Source: an uncultured Oscillospiraceae bacterium (GTDB lineage: Bacteria; Bacillota; Clostridia; Oscillospirales; Acutalibacteraceae). Taken from it: DNA of 12,239 nt. Shown here piece after piece: positions 5,432-12,156 of this stretch. The notes under the pieces are model-generated. The model was not told the DNA's origin and did no database searches. It saw only the letters and a list, made by a program, of their open reading frames with translations. Positions within the stretch are counted from its first letter, which is position 1. Each line of letters begins with the position of its first letter. The stretch is taken from contig USBP01000017.1 of assembly GCA_900552985.1 (NCBI GenBank), forward strand, positions 1 to 12,239, given 5' to 3'. A program made the translations under genes and the position numbers.

Positions 5432-7369
5432 TTGAACGGACTCCGTCACATGGTGCAGGCGAACCGGCTCAAACGAGCGGCCCTCGCCGGCATAGCAACG
5501 GCTGAAGAGCTCATAGAACTCAAGCCTCATCACCTGAATGGAGGTGAACAGCGCCTCCAGGCACATGACAAAGAGATTGCCCAGCACGACAACAATCAGG
5601 TTGACAACCGTGCTGCTCGTAAGCCCTGCGATGGCAAACACTGCGGTCATCATGCCGGCATGCACCAAAACAAACGCGCCGATTCGTAAGAAAGAAATCG
5701 TGTTGCTAAAGAAAGAAAGGATGTATTCAAACAATTCAAAGAAATTTTCCAGGATATAATCAGTGATACTCTCCGGCTTCCAATCCGGATGATGATCGAT
5801 CAGGCCAATGAGAATCTCCTTGAAAAACAGGATTACACAGGATACGCCGATGAGCGCGCCAAGCACACCATTGGGAACGATGGTTTTCTCCGTCATGAAA
5901 TTATAGACGAAGCACACGCCGGAGAGATACAGCACGATCCCAGTCAGACCGCTCTGGCTGAATAACGCCTCGCCAAACCGTTTATGCCGCAGGCAGCCAT
6001 AAATATTAATCAGCATCGTGACCGTCAGAAGCACAACGCCAATGCCGATGGAAACCAGAAGCAACCCTGTGATTGAATCCATGATATCGACCGGCTTTCC
6101 CGAAAGGCCAACCGCGTGATAAAGCGGATCGAACCAATCCTCATAGCCGAAGCATTCGCCGTATACCAGGCCGAACACACAGGCGGAGGCGCCGCAGGGA
6201 ATCAGGATTTTGCCGATCTGCATCCCCTTAAGCTTCCACATCGCAAGGCCTGCCAGGCCGAGCACAATCCCCTGCCCAAAATCACCGAACATGATGCCGA
6301 ACATGACCGTGTAGGTGATCGCGACAAAAGCGGTCACGTCGATATCCTTGCCGGAGGGCAGACCAAACATCCCCACCAAGTATTCAAACGGGCGGAAGAT
6401 CCGCGGGTTTTTCAGCTTGACGGGCGGAACCGTCTTGCCCACCTCATCGGTATCGTTAATCTCGTAGGTGATCTTCCGCAGTTTTTTGGCGTGCTTTTCA
6501 AAAGATTTAACCGCATCCTCCGGAATCCAGCCGACGTAAAAGAACGAATCCCCATGGCGCGCGGCATACCGGCGCAGGTTAAACAGGCCGCTGAACCACT
6601 TCAGATGCGTATAAATCAGGTTGCAGTGATCGGCCTCTTCGTTCCAATAGGAAGCAATCTTTGCATCCAACGCCGCAATTTGATCCTTCAGCATATCCAT
6701 GTTCTTTTGGATCTCTGCGATGATGTGCTCCGGCGTACCAACAGCGCCAGGAATCCGCAGCCGCTCAAAATAGAGGCTGGCGAAATTACGATCCACTTCT
6801 TCAATCTGCTCACGCGGGGCGAAATACACGCCCCAGTCCTCCTTGGCGTCGCTTGAGCATCGAAGGAACACCATGTAAGGATTATCCGCATAAGCGATGA
6901 GCTTTTCCGTCGATTCCTTTGGCATGTGGCCAAATCGCACCTTGATAAACTCACAGGAAAACAAATCGTCCAGATTGATATCCAGCCCCGTGAAATGCTG
7001 GAACTGCGCGTTGGCGTTTTGGCAGGTTGTAAGCTGATCGCTGAGCACCTTCCGCTCATCATACAGCTCGCTCATGCGCTCGCCAAGCTGACGGAGGAAA
7101 GCCTCCGTCTCTTCATTGGTAACCGGCTTTGGGATCTGCTCCACCTCACGCAGGTGAATGCCGGAGGATGAAGCCAGCTCCTCAATCTTTTGCAGCATGG
7201 GCGCGTACGGGTTCTCCTCCACCAGCTGGGAGTAGCCCATGGAATCCGACATATACTGCATGGCCTGCTCCGGCTGGAACGTGCCATCCACGCAACAGGA
7301 GCCAAGGAATGTATCCAACTCGCTGAGCAAGCCGATCACCTTGACAAATTTCATATTCGCAATTGCCAT
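5429..7369 (-). CDS. ntpI: V/A-type ATPase subunit I (membrane stator, 'a' subunit)
   Basis: Subunit I anchors the peripheral stalks and forms the ion half-channels next to the K ring. The protein is 646 aa from the ATG at 7369 (MAIANMKFVKVIGLLSELD), the usual start and length. A 31-residue open extension upstream is GC-rich intergenic sequence, and AAGGAAGG precedes this ATG. Residues 1 to about 320 are the cytoplasmic arm with coiled-coil stretches (about 85-115 and 215-240). From about 345 onward it is a membrane domain of roughly eight segments. The two conserved Arg of the ion path appear as Arg562 in NTISFLRIGAF and Arg615 in QVMRLEFYELF. FGIMFGDFGQG (357-367) is also a family hallmark. 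It ends with TGA inside a small hairpin, 59 bases before K. Confidence 0.96.
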   Translation of the reverse strand: MAIANMKFVKVIGLLSELDTFLGSCCVDGTFQPEQAMQYMSDSMGYSQLVEENPYAPMLQKIEELASSSGIHLREVEQIPKPVTNEETEAFLRQLGERMSELYDERKVLSDQLTTCQNANAQFQHFTGLDINLDDLFSCEFIKVRFGHMPKESTEKLIAYADNPYMVFLRCSSDAKEDWGVYFAPREQIEEVDRNFASLYFERLRIPGAVGTPEHIIAEIQKNMDMLKDQIAALDAKIASYWNEEADHCNLIYTHLKWFSGLFNLRRYAARHGDSFFYVGWIPEDAVKSFEKHAKKLRKITYEINDTDEVGKTVPPVKLKNPRIFRPFEYLVGMFGLPSGKDIDVTAFVAITYTVMFGIMFGDFGQGIVLGLAGLAMWKLKGMQIGKILIPCGASACVFGLVYGECFGYEDWFDPLYHAVGLSGKPVDIMDSITGLLLVSIGIGVVLLTVTMLINIYGCLRHKRFGEALFSQSGLTGIVLYLSGVCFVYNFMTEKTIVPNGVLGALIGVSCVILFFKEILIGLIDHHPDWKPESITDYILENFFELFEYILSFFSNTISFLRIGAFVLVHAGMMTAVFAIAGLTSSTVVNLIVVVLGNLFVMCLEALFTSIQVMRLEFYELFSRCYAGEGRSFEPVRLHHVTESVQ

Positions 7370-7399
7370 ATCTGTGACCCTTCCTTTCGCAGAAGCGGA

Positions 7400-7423
7400 G
7401 CGCGCCGGACATTCCGGCAGCGC
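7400..7423 (-). other. Very stable GC hairpin in the C-I gap
   Basis: On the minus strand GCCGGA and TCCGGC pair around ATG, extended by GCGC/GCGC after one bulged T. No U-tract follows. With the AT-rich hairpin at 7467-7490 it fills most of the 135-base space between C and I. It may stabilise or process the mRNA, or be part of an inserted palindromic element. Confidence 0.5.
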
Positions 7424-7466
7424 GCCGGCCCGCCTTTCCGCCCGGAGGCGGCGGTGAAACACACCC

Positions 7467-7490
7467 GTTTGAAAAGTGATATTTTCAAAC
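7467..7490 (-). other. Perfect 9-bp inverted repeat after the C gene
   Basis: GTTTGAAAA and TTTTCAAAC are perfectly complementary around a six-base spacer, starting 14 bases after the C stop codon. The repeat is AT-rich and is not followed by a T-run on the minus strand, so a terminator is unlikely. It could be an RNA stem in the transcript or a protein-binding site. Confidence 0.4.
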
Positions 7491-7504
7491 CTTTACCTTC
7501 CCTC

Positions 7505-8554
7505 CTAATCTCCCACGCCGATGAGCATCCGGCTGATTTCCTCTGAAGGGACCTGATAACGGATGCCCTCGACGATATGCGTGATATTATTCACTTCATT
7601 TTCCGCAAGGAACATGAAGCTGAGCATTACAACGCTCGGATTGGTAGAAAAGCGCAGATCCTTCAGGCATCGCCTGTATTGCAGCTTCTGCGCAGCGTCC
7701 TCAATATAGGAAAACGCCCCGGAAAAATCCCGACCGTATCGCGTAGCCTCCAGAAGCCTGCGCATTTCAGCTGCACTGGGCGCTTCAATCAGCATGTCGA
7801 TCTGGCGCTTTCGCAGCTCACTGGCAGGCCCAAGCACCACAAACCGGCGAATCTGCTCCGGCGAGGCGTGGCCCATCCGCTTGAGCCGGTAAATATCAAC
7901 AAGCGCCTCCATATCCAACTGCAGGCCCACCGCGCGCATCACTTCCTTGCGCGCCTTGCCCTTGAAACCCTTTTCCAGCAGCTCTTCCAACCGTTCGTAC
8001 AGATAGCGGTGAAGAACCGCCTCCATATCCAGGAAATTAATATCGGTAAGCTTTTGGCGGGCAAAGAGCTGCATCAGATCATAATACGGCGTGCCCTGAA
8101 GCGCCGCAAGCAGGCCATCAAAGGAGGTAACTGCCGCCAAAGCAAACAAATCAAGCTTGGTGTGTTGGTTAAAAAAAGCGGGCATTGCAAAGAGATAATC
8201 TCCCGGGTGCCCCGTGCTGAGCAAACGCGCGCAGGATAAGATCTGATCCACATCGCTGCGTACAATAAAATATTGATAAAAATCCTGCCCGATTGACATC
8301 TCATACCGGCACAGAGAGGCATACTGATCAAACACCCGTTTTTTCAGCATTGTTTCAAGCTGCCCACGGTGGATATCTGTCACAGCCATGCCCTCAAACA
8401 TATCCGCATAGGCCGTCCTGTTTTTTAAATAGTTGGCCACTTCGTTGACGCTGTGGCAATTGAGCAGCTCCGTGTAGTTACGCTCTGTCAGCCTTCGGCC
8501 ATACATCGCACGCGATTTCGCCAATATCGCATTCGACGACACTGTTTTGAGCAT
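7505..8554 (-). CDS. ntpC: V/A-type ATPase subunit C (AC39-like ring-to-shaft adaptor)
   Basis: Subunit C is the funnel-shaped adaptor that sits on the K ring and receives the D/F shaft (called d in eukaryotes). The protein is 349 aa, normal for the family, and almost entirely helical. It opens MLKTVSSNAILAKSRAMYGRRL. Segments such as VNEVANYLKNRTAYADMFEG, an internal RSDVDQILSCAR, VDIYRLKRMGHASPEQIRRF and the C-terminal MFLAENEVNNITHIVEGIRY match the AC39 pattern of three related three-helix units. GGGAGGG lies eight bases before the ATG. It ends with TAG at 7507-7505 at a natural C-terminus, a second case of ordinary UAG termination. The gaps on both sides are long (224 bases after H, 135 before I) and full of hairpins. 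Confidence 0.93.
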   Translation of the reverse strand: MLKTVSSNAILAKSRAMYGRRLTERNYTELLNCHSVNEVANYLKNRTAYADMFEGMAVTDIHRGQLETMLKKRVFDQYASLCRYEMSIGQDFYQYFIVRSDVDQILSCARLLSTGHPGDYLFAMPAFFNQHTKLDLFALAAVTSFDGLLAALQGTPYYDLMQLFARQKLTDINFLDMEAVLHRYLYERLEELLEKGFKGKARKEVMRAVGLQLDMEALVDIYRLKRMGHASPEQIRRFVVLGPASELRKRQIDMLIEAPSAAEMRRLLEATRYGRDFSGAFSYIEDAAQKLQYRRCLKDLRFSTNPSVVMLSFMFLAENEVNNITHIVEGIRYQVPSEEISRMLIGVGD

Positions 8555-8735
8555 TATAGCGACCCTCCCGTTTCCCGCGCCGCCAAATCCATCCCCGACG
8601 GGCCTGGCGCGGTTGTTGTGCGAACCCCACTGGATTCATGGGCGGGACTCCCCCGCCTCCTATATTAGGAAGCGGCTTTTTTGCAGGGAACCGGCGCCCA
8701 ACTTTCAAAGCATCTCCATCCGTTGAGCCAAGAAA
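8555..8735 (-). other. Structured GC-rich H-C gap without a gene; possible dispersed repeat
   Basis: No coding sequence is supported here. On the minus strand CCGCTTCCTA and TAGGAGGCGG pair (ten pairs, one G-U) around ATA at 8675-8653. The 3' arm also overlaps a second perfect stem, GGCGGG-GGAGT-CCCGCC (8657-8641), so the two folds exclude each other. Further on, CGCCA and TGGCG can pair. Such a long structured spacer between two ATPase genes is unusual and may be an inserted repeat element. Confidence 0.35.
8653..8682 (+). terminator. Possible plus-strand terminator in the H-C gap
   Basis: Read on the plus strand, the same palindrome (stem 8653-8675, loop TAT, one C-A mismatch) is directly followed by C and six Ts. 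That is the form of an intrinsic terminator for antisense transcription. No plus-strand gene ends nearby, so it could equally be an accident of the palindrome. Confidence 0.25.
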
Positions 8736-8760
8736 ATACAGCCCGCCATGCGGACTGCAT
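8730..8760 (-). terminator. Strong terminator-like hairpin 18 bases after the H gene
   Basis: On the minus strand ATGCAGTCCGC and GCGGGCTGTAT form an eleven-pair stem (two G-U) with an ATG loop, followed by TTTCTT. It begins 18 bases after the H stop codon. It lies inside the operon, before C, so read-through must be substantial unless C has its own promoter; none is evident. Confidence 0.6.
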
Positions 8761-8778
8761 TTCTCTACTACAATATCA

Positions 8779-9090
8779 TCAGGCCTCCAGCGTGCGGCGC
8801 ACAAGCTCCCGCACCCACTGGGCGCTCTTTTCACGATACAAGCTCTCCATCCGTTCAGAGGCGGCAAGATGGCGCGCCTTCGCCTCCTCCAGCTTTTTCT
8901 CTGCCTGCAGCTCCTCCTCGCGGGCCAGCGCTTCAATCTCATCACGCGCTTGCTCCAACCGTGCGGAAAGCAGCTCCTGCTCCTTAAACCGCAGCTGCTC
9001 CTGCTCTCTGCGCCGGTATTCTTCTGCCTCCTCGGTGCGCTTGCGCGCCTGCTTATCCATCTCAATGATGGCAGCTACCATCTTATCCAA
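8779..9090 (-). CDS. ntpH: V/A-type ATPase subunit H/G (peripheral stalk coiled coil)
   Basis: This small coiled-coil subunit pairs with E to form the peripheral stalks. The protein is 103 aa from a TTG start at 9090-9088, giving DKMVAAIIEMDKQARKRTEEAEEYR and then an almost unbroken charged helix rich in Glu, Arg, Gln and Lys to the end (VRELVRRTLEA). The TTG is chosen because AAGGAG lies eight bases before it. The ATG three codons later is about 17 bases from the site, and upstream TTG and GTG codons fall before or inside it. The length fits family members of about 100-110 aa. Similarity is by composition and position (first gene, operon order H-C-I) rather than by a distinctive motif. It is the first gene after the promoter. 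Confidence 0.82.
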   Translation of the reverse strand: MDKMVAAIIEMDKQARKRTEEAEEYRRREQEQLRFKEQELLSARLEQARDEIEALAREEELQAEKKLEEAKARHLAASERMESLYREKSAQWVRELVRRTLEA

Positions 9091-9126
9091 ACCGGCCACT
9101 CCTTCCGGCAAAACAAAATGAAAGTT

Positions 9127-9160
9127 TCACAGGACGATCCATCAGAAGTCCGCCCTGTGA
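9127..9160 (-). other. Stem-loop at the predicted 5' end of the ATPase mRNA
   Basis: TCACAGG and CCTGTGA form a perfect seven-pair stem around a 20-base loop. The stem begins only one or two bases after the expected transcription start (about 9162). A stem at the very 5' end commonly protects mRNA from 5'-end-dependent decay; that role here is inference. Confidence 0.45.
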
Positions 9161-9161
9161 C

Positions 9162-9196
9162 GGTCTATATTATAACACTCTGGACTCAAAAAGCAA
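9162..9196 (-). promoter_or_regulatory. Promoter of the V-type ATPase operon
   Basis: The minus strand has a perfect -10 TATAAT (9174-9169) preceded by TG with one base between, an extended -10. A -35-like TTGCTT (9196-9191) lies 16 bases upstream. Transcription would start near 9162, about 70 bases before the H start. This is the only strong housekeeping promoter I see in the intergenic region. Confidence 0.75.
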
Positions 9197-9229
9197 CAGC
9201 AAAAAGCATAACAATCATCTGTTTTTTTA

Positions 9230-9262
9230 CGGGAATATCATGCAAAAACGCAACATATCCCG
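9230..9262. promoter_or_regulatory. Imperfect dyad upstream of the ATPase promoter
   Basis: On the plus strand CGGG, ATAT and TGC are mirrored by GCA, ATAT and CCCG, giving eleven pairs with one bulge, a two-base mismatch and an AAAAAC centre. It ends about 34 bases upstream of the -35. No U-tract follows on either strand, so a regulator-binding site is more likely than a terminator. Confidence 0.3.
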
Positions 9263-9267
9263 CCGCA

Positions 9268-9289
9268 TTTTACAATTTTATTTGTAAAA
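9268..9289. promoter_or_regulatory. Perfect 8-bp inverted repeat upstream of the ATPase promoter
   Basis: TTTTACAA and TTGTAAAA are perfectly complementary around the six-base spacer TTTTAT. The form is that of an operator, but I cannot match it to a named regulator. It directly follows the terminator of the upstream gene, and its first bases overlap that terminator's T-rich tail. Confidence 0.35.
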
Positions 9290-9340
9290 CAAAGCCCTCT
9301 GCGCCGCATGGAGAAAAGTCTCCAATAGGCGGCGCAGAGG
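9287..9340 (-). terminator. Intrinsic terminator of the secreted-protein gene
   Basis: CCTCTGCGCCGC and GCGGCGCAGAGG form a perfect twelve-pair stem (9340-9329 with 9307-9296). A second stem TGGAGA-CTTT-TCTCCA sits inside it, and GCTTTGTTTT follows. It starts 60 bases after the stop codon. This is the clearest terminator of the window and separates the gene from the ATPase operon. Confidence 0.88.
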
Positions 9341-9399
9341 ACCGCATGGAACGAAAAAATCAAGCTACAGCAAGGCTTCAGCCCTCGCCGCAAGCCCGC

Positions 9400-11955
9400 T
9401 TAGGCAAACAGCTTGGAGAAGAACTGCACAACCTTCACTACCAGGTTCACCACCGGCAGCGCATACGTCACGGTGCGCAGCGCGCCATTCGCGGAGACAC
9501 TATCCACCAATGCAAGCACCATCTTGATCATCAGCGAAACGAAGGGGTTCATATCCATTGCATCAATAACCGCCACAATGGAGGCCATGTTCTCATCCGA
9601 GGTGATCTCCGTATAGAGATAACGGAAGAGCGTGACATAAACGTCCGTCGTATCGGGCTTGATATCCACACGGTAGGCATTCTCGCGGGAAATACTCTCG
9701 CTGACCATATAGGTGCCGCAGCCTGCGACCTCATTGATGAACTGGATGAAATTCTCCTTATCCAAATTCAGAGAAAGTGTCACGGCGGGCGTAATCACGT
9801 TGCCGGCAGCGTCCGTCTCAGCGGCTTTCAGCTCAATGCTGCTGAGCATCGGGGCGATCATATCGAAGAGGTCGCCCGTTTTCAGGCTGAACTCCGGCAG
9901 GGTGATGAAGCCGACCTTATCAGCCAGCTTTTGAATTTGCGTATCCAGCATGTCATCCTTGAGAAGCATGCCAAGCCGCGGCAGCAGGTTGAGAATGGTG
10001 CTCATCGGGTCGGCTGCAAGGTCATCCAGCAGGTTGAAAATCGGGACCAGAATCGGGCGGATACGGGCATCCATCTGCGCGTTTGACGGGGCTGCGTTGA
10101 CATACAGCGTATACTCATGGGAGGACAAAACGCCACGCAACCCAAGCGTCTCGAATACGGGCACCAGATCCTCATACGCACCGTAGGTATACGTGCCGCT
10201 CGTGGTGTTAATATCGTTCTCCAGATCAATTGCCATCGTCAGGATGGAAAGCGGGCGGAACAGGGCGGACACCGCATCCAGGAAACCCTCGCGGTCGCCA
10301 TCCTGGAAGCCCATGTCGCCGTTATCGAACACGACATACTGCCAGGCCTCCAGCGTATCGCCAACCGGCTCGCCATTTTCGCCCACGGTCGCCATCGCAG
10401 CTTCAATCGCTTCACGGGCGCCGGCAAACTTATCCTCTGTCAGATCGCCAACCAGATCAGCCGGCGTTGCCGCAATCAGGCTGCTCAGGCCGCCCAGCGT
10501 CGGATACAGGAACTGGATCACAGTTGCAACTGTTGCGTTGGTATACAGGCCCTGAACCAGCTGCGGGAGATCCACAAGGGAAAGGAGGATCTCCTCCAGC
10601 TTTGCCGTAGAGTTTTTGACGCTCCACTTGCTCAGCAGGGTGGGATACTTCACGGACGTGGAACTCAGGCCGCTGATATCCGGGATTTCCATGCTCGGCT
10701 CATCGGGGCCGATGCTGGCCATGATCGCCTCATATTTGGCCTGTGCATCCGCGGGGATGAGCTTGCGCAGGCTGGAGGAAAGCTGGTTGTAAGCCTCCTT
10801 CGCCTTTTCAATATCCGCACGGGTATAGGGCGTCTCAATGGTGTCAAGCACTGCGACGAACTCATACACCAGTTTCAGGTTTGTGATATCGGTGCAGGTT
10901 GTATAATATTTTCCCAGGGTCTCATATTCATAATCCCAGGTACCGTCGCCGTTATCCACCAGATAGGCCCCCCAATAAATCGAGGTGCCGGCGGTGATGA
11001 AGGGCTTCACATAGATGGGCAGGGTATCCACAGCTGCAAGCACAGCCTCAGCCTGCGCAATCGCCTCTGTTTCCTCTCCGCCTTCCTGATAGAACTCTAC
11101 TGTCGCGACCATCTGGTCAGCAATCTCCAAAAGGGAAGCGATCTCAGGCATCTTCTCGGCCAAACGTGCAAATGCGGCCTTGTTGTTGGCAGCATCCCAT
11201 TGATAATCCGCTACATAATACTCGGAATAGGCCTTATCCTTCTCAGAATAGGCTGCCAGATCAGCGATATACTGCGGGTCATTCTCGCCGCCCGCATAAT
11301 CCGCCGGATCCGGCACGGAGCCGGGATAGGACGGACGCTCCATCTCAAAGGGGTTCTCTGCTTCCTCCTCGTCCACAATGGCGTCAAAGAGCTTTTTGAG
11401 GCCGTCGTCGGCACGGGTATCCGTCAGGTCATAATAAAAGTACTCATAAGACGCATACCACAGGCCGGACCACAGGCGCGTGTTGAGATCCGCCGCCAGG
11501 AAGGCCGTGAGCTTGTCGTCAACGGTTTTCTCCTTATCGGCAAGCGTTTCAGCCAACGTCCTTGCCGCCGCCCAATAAGAGGGGTTCGGAGTAAGCCACT
11601 CAAGCGCCTTTGCTCCCGCGTCCTTACGCTTGTTGGTAGAGCTGCTCTCCGTCGAGGTTCTGTACCCACGGTCAACAGCCAGCTGATACAGCTTGCTCAT
11701 CAAAAAGGGATCAATGGACTCCACCTGAGCCTGATCAAGCGCCTGATAGGCCGCCACCAGCTCGTTATAGCCGGCGAGATCCTCATCCGACGGCGTAGCC
11801 GTATCCATATTGCCTGAATAGGCGTTGATTTTTTCCTCCAGCTCGGTCACCGCTGCCGTTTTATCCGCCGCGAATGCGGTCAGCCCAGCGGCCATCACCG
11901 AGAAGATCATGCACAGACAGAGCACAAGGCTCAATGCTTTACGACATGTTTTCAT
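9400..11955 (-). CDS. Large Sec-secreted protein of unknown function
   Basis: I do not recognise the family of this 851-aa protein. It starts with a clear Sec signal peptide: MKTCRK, a hydrophobic core to about residue 25, and likely cleavage after AFA at residue 29. No lipobox, sortase motif, SLH repeat or dockerin is visible, and no catalytic motif stands out. The mature protein is acidic and mostly helical. Segments near 36-95 and 362-416 (for example RADIEKAKEAYNQLSSSLRK) resemble the small helical FIVAR-like modules common in clostridial surface proteins. About 190-235 is an acidic, Pro- and Tyr-rich linker. Residues 425-851 form a further region with several hydrophobic helices. The last 29 residues are largely hydrophobic and end VVQFFSKLFA, perhaps a membrane- or surface-attaching tail. 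AAGGAG lies nine bases before the ATG. It is probably transcribed alone. Confidence 0.9.
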   Translation of the reverse strand: MKTCRKALSLVLCLCMIFSVMAAGLTAFAADKTAAVTELEEKINAYSGNMDTATPSDEDLAGYNELVAAYQALDQAQVESIDPFLMSKLYQLAVDRGYRTSTESSSTNKRKDAGAKALEWLTPNPSYWAAARTLAETLADKEKTVDDKLTAFLAADLNTRLWSGLWYASYEYFYYDLTDTRADDGLKKLFDAIVDEEEAENPFEMERPSYPGSVPDPADYAGGENDPQYIADLAAYSEKDKAYSEYYVADYQWDAANNKAAFARLAEKMPEIASLLEIADQMVATVEFYQEGGEETEAIAQAEAVLAAVDTLPIYVKPFITAGTSIYWGAYLVDNGDGTWDYEYETLGKYYTTCTDITNLKLVYEFVAVLDTIETPYTRADIEKAKEAYNQLSSSLRKLIPADAQAKYEAIMASIGPDEPSMEIPDISGLSSTSVKYPTLLSKWSVKNSTAKLEEILLSLVDLPQLVQGLYTNATVATVIQFLYPTLGGLSSLIAATPADLVGDLTEDKFAGAREAIEAAMATVGENGEPVGDTLEAWQYVVFDNGDMGFQDGDREGFLDAVSALFRPLSILTMAIDLENDINTTSGTYTYGAYEDLVPVFETLGLRGVLSSHEYTLYVNAAPSNAQMDARIRPILVPIFNLLDDLAADPMSTILNLLPRLGMLLKDDMLDTQIQKLADKVGFITLPEFSLKTGDLFDMIAPMLSSIELKAAETDAAGNVITPAVTLSLNLDKENFIQFINEVAGCGTYMVSESISRENAYRVDIKPDTTDVYVTLFRYLYTEITSDENMASIVAVIDAMDMNPFVSLMIKMVLALVDSVSANGALRTVTYALPVVNLVVKVVQFFSKLFA

Positions 11956-11985
11956 CCTTCGTATCTCCTTTTTTGTGTTTGGCCC

Positions 11986-12004
11986 GGCCGGAACCCATCC
12001 GGCC
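11986..12004 (-). other. GC hairpin in the leader of the secreted-protein gene
   Basis: GGCCGGA and TCCGGCC pair perfectly around TGGGT, about 30 bases before the start codon and just upstream of the AAGGAG site. A smaller perfect hairpin AGCCG-GTA-CGGCT lies at 12035-12023. Neither is followed by a T-run. They probably structure the leader without hiding the ribosome binding site. Confidence 0.45.
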
Positions 12005-12118
12005 AGAATTGGGAACGTTTACAGCCGTACCGGCTTCATATCCAGCACTTTAACTTGGGAGGCTCCCCCCCTTTTTTTGAACCGTTTGCAAAAGCATGAA
12101 ACGACATTCCCCCCTTTT

Positions 12119-12156
12119 AGATATTGCGAAATTTATATTTCGTATGCCAAATATCT
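12119..12156. promoter_or_regulatory. Nested AT-rich dyad upstream of the secreted-protein gene
   Basis: An inner perfect repeat CGAAAT-TTAT-ATTTCG (12127-12142, plus strand) lies within an outer perfect seven-base repeat AGATATT/AATATCT (12119-12125 and 12150-12156). The arms are offset because the spacers are one and seven bases. It could be a regulator site; no known motif is recognised. Confidence 0.35.

Larger units (their letters stand above)
9091..9399 (-). other. Intergenic control region between the secreted-protein gene and the ATPase operon
   Basis: This 309-base stretch has no supported gene. In minus-strand order it holds the terminator of the secreted-protein gene, two dyads (9289-9268 and 9262-9230), the promoter at 9196-9162, the leader stem-loop and the H ribosome binding site. 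It is markedly more AT-rich than the flanking genes. Confidence 0.7.

Noticed and set aside
7370..7462. Longer I protein starting at GTG 7462
   Set aside because: The extension is Arg/Ala-rich translation of the GC hairpin region. The ATG at 7369 has a good ribosome site and gives the normal N-terminus.
7370..7480. Small leader peptide from a TTG after AGGAGGGAAGG in the C-I gap
   Set aside because: The spacing to the site is too long, the frame runs into the I gene, and the translation is low-complexity and Arg-rich.
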